This document shows, one piece after another, positions 47,101 through 55,200 of a DNA stretch of 64,000 nt (within the stretch, counting starts at the first letter, position 1; the number at the start of each line of letters is the position of its first letter). The translations under genes and the position numbers were made by a program. The notes under the pieces were generated by a model that ran no database searches, was not told the DNA's origin, and worked only from the letters and a program-made list of their open reading frames with translations. The DNA is taken from the NCBI RefSeq assembly GCF_019393635.1, contig NC_057863.1, positions 2,563,501 through 2,627,500 on the forward strand. The letters are read 5' to 3'. Source of the stretch: Dromiciops gliroides (Eukaryota > Chordata > Mammalia > Microbiotheria > Microbiotheriidae).

Positions 47101-49215
47101 ATGGTCAGTGGGAACATGGACATGGAAGTCTCCGAATTCCATCTGGAAGCGGCCATCAGCAAGATTTTTGCTTCTGTGAGTATATTTGCTTGTGCTTGGG
47201 CAGGGGTCGTCCATCACTGATGCTACATCTCCAGCTTTGTGTGGGGTCACAGACATTGCAAGGGAAACAGAGGCAGAAGTGCCCTGTCCAGTGGAGGCCA
47301 GTTCACCTGCTAAGGTCTCTGCCCTCCATAGGCCCTGGCCTGTCTGCCAGTGGCAAGACTGCAGGGTGAGCTTGACCAGGCTCTTTACAGGGAGAACCCA
47401 AGGCAGTGAATGGACAGGAACTACCCAAGGCACCCAAGAGCAGCTGTAGACAAAGGGCCTCTGAGGGAGCTAGTGCTGGGATAATGTGGGGTGCCAGGGG
47501 CACAGTGACATGAGTCTATGGGCCACTGGCGCCCAGGAAGGGACCCAGGAAAAGTAGCTCTCCGTGACATTTCAGGCCAATGGGTCAAGTGGAGGCTGAG
47601 AGAGAGGGATTCCCCAGCTCCAGAGAAATCTCTTTTCCATTCTCCCACAAGGGCAACTGGATTTCCAGGAAGTCCTGAAGACCTGGGTTCAAATCCCAGA
47701 TCTACCACTTATTCCCTATATGACCTTGAGCCAATCATGCCATCTCCTCTGGCCTCATGTCCTTCACCCAAAAGATGAGAGGATTGGACTGGATGACCTG
47801 AGGCTTTGGAAGATGACTTTGAGATGGCAGACGTCTTGTTGGTCACTGACCCTCTGACGTGCCCTTTGGATCTTTTTTGGCGAAGGAGGCTGCCTGGGAA
47901 GTCACCGACGAGTGCATTCAGATCCTCGGAGGGACTGGCTACATGAAGGTGAAGCTCTGGCCCCTCTGTCAGCAGATAGGAGGGTGACCAGGCCTGATTC
48001 CTTGGGTTGGCCATTTACACATGCATACGCGTGTGCACACACATGCGCACACATGTGTGCACACAGAGGCACAAGTGTGTGCCCAGGTACACACATCTAT
48101 AGAGCCCCACGTCAATCCAGTGTCCCTCTGCCCACCAGCCCACACAAGCCAAGATGGTCAGACCCACACTTCTCTCTGGGAGTGTATGCTCACTAGTATG
48201 TGTAGTTCACATGTACACCTTTTGTGTGCATGAGGAGGCATTGTGATGGAGCCTTGAAGGGGCTTCCTCAGAGGGCAGCGTTTAGGACAGAGCCCTGAGG
48301 CTCCAGGATGTCTGGGCTGGGGGCTGGGGACCTCCAAGGCAATGGAATAAGCAGCCCCGAGTAGAGCCGGCTCTCTTCATGTAGCTATGCTCTGTCCTGC
48401 TTGGCAGGCTCATGTAAGAAGAAACTTCCTCCCAAAGAGAGCTGTAGAAAAGGGAACCGAGCTGTCTTGGGGGTAGGGGCTCCCCCTTGTCGGAGGCTTC
48501 GAACGAGAGGGTCACAACCTGGGCAGCTATGGAGGGATGTCTTGCTCATGGATTAAGATTCCCTCTGAAGTTTGGAGTCCCCAGATGGCTCAGAGACCCT
48601 GGGATCCTTCCCCAGGCCCTGAGATTCTGAGAGGCAGAAAGGTCGGGATGGAGGAAGCCCGCCCTGGCTGGCAGCTCTGGGGAGCACCCAGCGCGGCTCA
48701 AGCTTCCAACAAGGGAGGGAGCAGACATCAGGGCCCAGACACCAGGCCAAGGTTAGGAAAGAATCAGTCTGCTGGGAGCCAAGAAGGCCCAAAAGGAAGC
48801 AAGGTCGGGAATCCCCAAGAAGGGAAGCAGCGAACAGGGAGATGAATGAATCAGCTTTCCAGGCCAAAGCCGGCGTGCAGGACACCCAGGGGAAGCTGGG
48901 AAGCGACAAGCTCACGAGAGGACAGGGAGGGCCAGACCCTCAAAGCAGCAGGGAAGAGGCTGCCTGGGGCTCCACTGTCAGGATGCCCCACGAACCACCC
49001 GGATCCAAGGCTGCCGCCCAAATTCCCAGCGCTAACCCTTAGAGCATGGGAGTTACAAAATGGGGTGATGCCGGGGCAGCTAGGTGGCGCAGTGTATAGA
49101 GCACCGGCCCTGGAGTCAGGAGGACCTGAGTTCAAATCCGACCTCAGACACTTAACACTTACTAGCTGTGTGACCCTGGGCAAGTCACTTAACCCCAACT
49201 GCCTCACTAAAAAAC

Positions 49216-49246
<31 letters not shown>

Positions 49247-52200
49247 ACAAAATGGGACGATGTATCCCGGGAGGGGGAGGGAGCCAGTGCTCAGAGCCCA
49301 AGCGGGGTCTGAAAGTGCTGGTTCCTCGCATCAGACAACAGGGAAGGAGACTTGGCCCCCCTCCCGCCACTCCCCCTGCCCCCAGAGCCCGGGCCTTCAA
49401 GCGCGGGTTACTTGGCCAGCTTTGGGAGGTGGGGAGAAGGGAAAAGGGAAGCCTCCTTCCCCTGGCTTTGGGAAGCCCCCAGTCTTGGCTTCCTCAAGCC
49501 CCAGGCTGAGTCTCTGGCCATCGGGGGTCTCAGAAAGGCAGAGCAAGCCCTGGCCTCTCCCCCAACGCGCCTTCCTCCCTCAGGAAAGCGGAGTAGAGCG
49601 GATAATGAGGGACCTCCGCATCTTCCGCATCATCGAAGGTACCAATGACATCCTCCGCATATTCGTGGCTTTGGCCGGTCTGCAGGTAAGGTGCTCTTGG
49701 CCCTCCCCTCTCCTTCCCCATGCAGATGGGCGCCAATTCTGGAGCTGGTTCTTAGCGAGTCTCCTGGGGCTCAAAGGCCAGTGACAGACCCAGAGTCTCT
49801 CAGCTGGGCCATGTGACAGCAGAGCTGGATTTCAGGAGGTCATGGCCCTGAGGCCAGCGCCCTCCACCACGCCGCAGTGAAGCTGGGAGGGCTCCCCAGC
49901 AGGGGCCTCTGGGTTCCCTGGGCCTGCAATCCCCAGAGCTGAAGTGCAGGCCCTGCGCACAGACATGCTCCTCAGAGCTGACCCTACCTAGGTCTCGCTC
50001 TCTCTGCGCTTTAACCCAGAAGCACAAAGAATGATGTCCCATCGGTCACTTTAACTCAACAAGTGTGGATTAAGCACCAACTGGATGCCTGGGCTAAGTC
50101 CTGGGGACACCCCTGCCCTTCCTAGAGGGTCCATGTGAATCTGTTGAAAATTCCTGCCCAGAGGCACTAAGCAGTGTGCTCTCACTGTGTGCGGGAACCA
50201 TGCCCACACCAGGCACCCAAAACAGGTAGAGACTTTCAGAGGGATGGAGCCCGGCACCTGAATTCGAGGAGCTTGGTTCTGGTTTCTGTTTTCATGTATT
50301 CATTAGCATGCAGGGGCCCAATTACAGGAGCTTCAACACAACTTGGAAGACCCATTGAACAACACTGCCATCCTTTTCACTGAACTTGGCCTCAGAGCAA
50401 AACGGTAAGCCTGGCAGACTGCTTTGCTATGGTCCCCACCGCCTGGCAGCTGGGTTTGGCAGTGAACAAGGTGGGGGCAAGGTGCTTCTCTCTGCCTTTT
50501 GGGGGGTCAGAGCCCAGAGCCAGAAGACATCTGCACGTGCCTTGGCCCGAGCCTGCGTAACTGATGTGAGCCTTGCTTCCTCCTCCCAGCATAATAGGGA
50601 TCCCGACAGGTATTTCCCTTGATGGAGTGGTCAGTGGGCACCTGCAGGACACTGCCAGCCTGGTAAGTTTCTTTAGCCACGGGGCAGCTTCTGAACAAGC
50701 TTAGGATCTTCTTCAACAGACCAAGAAGGCCTCAAGTGCCCATGCTGATGGCCAGAGCCAGTCACCTCCCATGTCACCCTTTCTTGACCCCTGAATCCAA
50801 CAGAAAATTGAAAAAGCAAAGGCATTTCATGAGCTCTGAGCTTCCCAAATGCCAGCCACAGATCAGGCAGGGGGAGCAAGAACCTCCCCCACTCATTGGC
50901 CAGCCCCTCTAAAACACATTCCTTCCTGGGTGGCTCTTCCCCAAACCCGAATTCTCCTCAGCATCCATGTTTGGATTTCGGAGGCCATCCCCGGAGGCTT
51001 GGCAGGAGAGTCTCAGATGAAGAGGGTGAGCTGGCCCCAGCACACCACCTCAGTGAGTGAAAGGTCCAGGCCCAACTTGGAATGGGAGCTCCCTTGGCCA
51101 GAGGCATGACGGTCACACTCAAGGCCCGATCCATGCTCCTCCATCTGCTTCAGGTCATTGGTATAGCCATCATGCCTCCTGAACCCATTCCTTGACTTTG
51201 ATAACTCTCTACCGCATTCTCTGGATTCTTATGGCGCCCCTTGCTTTAATATGCATCTTATAATACTTGGAGCCGTCTCCTGAATTAGATGAGCAGTAGT
51301 CCCTCTTTGCCCTGCACATTCAAAGAAAGCTCTGGGGTCTCTGTGATACATGGAGGACAAGAACTGAACTGGGCTAATGAGTCATGAAGATGACCTCTGG
51401 CTCAGCAGGAAGGCCCAGCCATCAGCTAGTTGGGAGGCCAGCCTCACTCTGAGGGGATGTGGGCCCTTGGGCATCAGAGGTCTACAGCTTCTCATCATTG
51501 AATAGTCTTGGAAAATTCATTGAGAGGAAGCTGCCTTGTAAGGTGGGCTAATGTGGATGGTGTCCCCAGGAGTCTAATATGGACAGTGTCCCAGAAAGAC
51601 TAGAGTGGACAGCTCCCCAGTTGGACCAATGTGGATGGCGCCTCTAGCAGGCTGACATGGAGGGTTCATAAAGATGTCCCCCCATGAAGCTGATATGTTC
51701 AGGGATACCACACACAAAGCTAAGGGGAATGGTACATGGGCCATGATAAATACCCATGCTGCTCTTCCCCAGGTAGGCCCTCTGGCTTACTGTAAGAATG
51801 GTGTCCTGCTTGGCAATCTTTATCAGATGAAACCCCTCCAGACAAGCTGACTTCCTTCCCTTTCCTCCTTTAAAGGTGACAAAGTGTGTGGACCTACTCT
51901 CAGAGGTTGTTGAGCACCTGCTCTTAAAATTTGGCACAGAAGTGATCCGTATGTTCTCTTACCTTTGCCTCTTACATTTCTAACCTTGTTCTGGGCACAG
52001 CTCAGCTCTGACAATTCTTAACACTTCAGAAAGATGATTTTATGAAAAAAGAGGAAATTATTATTTTCCTGCCCTTCATAAAACATTTACTGCCCCTTCC
52101 CTGCCTCCCCAAAGTCATAGACTTCTCTGGTTCCCAGAACTCCAGTGGTGGGCCCTTCCCAGATTTTCAGACTTGCCCAGACCTGGAGGACGGAAAAGAG

Positions 52201-55200
52201 AGGAGGGAGGGAGAGGGGAGGAGGGAGAGGAGGAAGGAAGGAGGGAGAGAAAAGAGAAGGGAGGAGAGAAGAGGGAGGAAGGGGAGGAGGGAAGACGAAA
52301 AGGGAAAGGTGGAGGGGGAAAGAGGAGGGAGGGAGAGAAGAGGAGAAAAGAAGATGGAGGAATGAAGAGAGAGGAGAGACGAGGGAGGAAGTGAAGGAGG
52401 AAGGGGAGGAGGGAGGAGAAGAGGGGAGCGTGAGAAGGGCTGTGTGTGCTCATTGCTGGCTGAACCTCTCTGTGCTCGTGTTCCAGATCAGCAGTTTCAC
52501 CTGAAGAGAATAGCAGATGCTGTTATTGACATCTACTCCATGGGGGTCGTACTTTCCAGGTACTGATGGAGGGGGCGGGGCACAGAGACCCACTGAGCTG
52601 CCGTGCTCAGAAAGGAGGCAGAGCCCCTCACAGGCACACACAGGTGCACAGGTACACAAGCATGGACCCATGCGTACACACCCTTTCCTGCCTTTGCACA
52701 TGCATGGTGGTGAGAGCATTGATTGGACACCAGGAGGAAACAAGTGTAATGAATGCTGGTGGCTCAGTTCACTTCACCGATGCTGGCTGAGCATTTTTTT
52801 TTTTTTTTGGTGAGGCAACGAGGGTTAAGTGACTTGCCCAAGGTCACACAGCTAGTAAGTGTCAAGTGTCTGAGGCCGGATTTGAACTCAGGTCCTCCTG
52901 AATCCTGGGCTTGTGCGTTCTCCACTATAGCGCCCCCTAGCTGCCACCTGGCTGAGCATTTTTCATGAATTCTGTACCCATAGGTGACACAGAGAATGGG
53001 CCAACCACTGCTGCCCTTGGGGACTCTCCATCCCACTGGGAAATGATGGTAGAAACTCTCCAGTCACCCAGCCAGAGTGAGGGTGGCCTGGAGGAAGGCA
53101 GTGAGGGTACATGATCAGGCGGGGGGACACATTCCTAGGGATACAGGGCAGCCTCAGGGAAGGCATCCGAGGCTCAAGCCCTTTCTGCCAGTCCTCACCA
53201 GATGCCATCAGTGAAGGAATCAAACCAAGCACATGCCCCACCAAGAAAGGGACCCGGCAGCCAAGCCAGGCTTTTCATAGGTGTCACCAGGGCTGGCTCT
53301 GCACCACCAGCCAAAGGCCTCTGTCCACCATGTGCTTAATGATCAGAGCTATTTCCACAATATCTGCGTGTGTGCCCACACCTCTGCCAGACACTTCTCT
53401 TCCATGTCTTCCCAGAAGCAGCTCCTTAGTCCTCTAACGTATGGACCGTTGCTTCAGCTATATGTGGTGTGAAAACTCATGAGGACCGGGCTTCTTGGCC
53501 AGTCCCAAGTAGCCAACATAAATCTGAAGTCACACCCAGCTTGGAGAGCACTAACAGCAAGCCTTCATGGAACGGGTGCCCCCCCACCCCGGCCGAACCT
53601 TCCAGGGAGCAGGGGTTTCCAGGAAGTAGAGATGGGGAGGGAGGGCATGGCAGACATGGAACACCACTGAGGCAAAGGCACGAACGAACACGGCACATGG
53701 AAAAGTGCAAGAGGGCAGTGTGTGAGAGCAGAAGTCATGGCGGTCAGTCGGCTGTTCTTTTTATTTTATTTCATGTTCGTGACTAGGCTGGCAAGTTGGG
53801 AGGATCCTGGACTTGCCTAGTTCCTAGCAAGATGTGACAGAGCCTCTCATGCGATTCTTGTGGGAAAACGAATGAGCTCCAGGCCAGTCAGCTGCAGACC
53901 TGGCTGAATGACTGGACCCAAAGAATCAGTGACTAACTGCTTTCAGAACCGTGGCCAGCAGTCTCCATTGGAGTGCCCCAGGGGTCTGCGCCAGGTCCTG
54001 CTTTGCTTAGCCTCTTTATTGACAACCTGGTTAAAGGCACAGATGACACACTCGTCACATTTGCAGAGGACAGTCAGGAGGGAGAGCTAATGATGGCGTC
54101 TGAGGACTTGTTTTTTCTTTTTTTTTCCATATTTCTGCATTAGTCATGTTATAAGAGAAAAATCAGAGCAATGATGAAAAACCTCAAAATAGAAAGACAA
54201 CAGCACCAAAACCAAGAGAAATAGTATGGTCCATTCAGCATCTATACTCCGCAGTTCTTTTTTTTCCCTGGATTTGGAGATCCTCTTCCATCACGAGTTC
54301 CCTGGAGCTCTTCTGTGCCATTGCACTGGTGAGAAGAATCTAGTCCATCACAGTAGATCAGCACACAATGTTGATGATAAAGGATTTGTTTTTTCAATCT
54401 TTAGAGAGCTGCTTTTCAGAGGTTTCCTTTGTAGTCCCATGCACTTGAAATCATTATCCTCAGAAATGGGCTGGAGGGCCAGCCTGCCACAGGGCCCCAG
54501 CACAGCCCCTCAGAACCCTTTGCTGGATGAGGACGTTTGCCAAGCCGGCACACGGGTCTAAATCTCATCAGATGCTAAGTAGGGGTATGGGGGCTTGCAT
54601 AAACCAAACTCACAAGTGGGAAGTAGAAGCACAGCCAGACAGCAATAGTTCACCAGAAGAGAGAGGGAGGTGAGCAGACTGGAAACTCCAGCAGAATGAA
54701 GAACGACATGGCTGCCAAAGTCACCGATGCCAGCCTCGGCCGCACGTGTTCCGAGAACCTGCCGGGAAAGCCAGAGGGCGTGGGGGGCGGGGGAGGGGCA
54801 GCCACCGTGGTGAAGAGCCTCCCACTGGTGCTTTCTGGGCACCAGTGGGAGGAGAGGGCAGCCCTTAGCCTGGAAAAGAATGTGAAGGACAGTCATGGGA
54901 AAGGGATTAGACTTCTCTGCTCTTGGCCACATGAAGAAGGAGAAGCCATGGGAAGAAATCACAAAGAAGCAGCTTTAAATCAGATGTCAGGGAGTGGGCC
55001 TCCTGCTGAGGTAGTAAGCTCGCCATCGCTGGAGGTCTGCAAGCAGAGGCCAGGAAAGCGAAGCCCAGGTGTGCTTTACCGGGCCATAACTGCTGCTGTG
55101 AGACCCTGGGGCTCTACAAAGCTGTGCGGGAGAAGGCGGCGCCTCACTGGAGGTCAAGCTGAGACCAGAGTGCAAAGTCTGTTCTAGAACTCTCTGACTC

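Noticed and set aside
49074..49150. tRNA genes
   Set aside because: The tRNA-like heads belong to SINEs with A-rich tails and target-site duplications; none has a full, paired cloverleaf.
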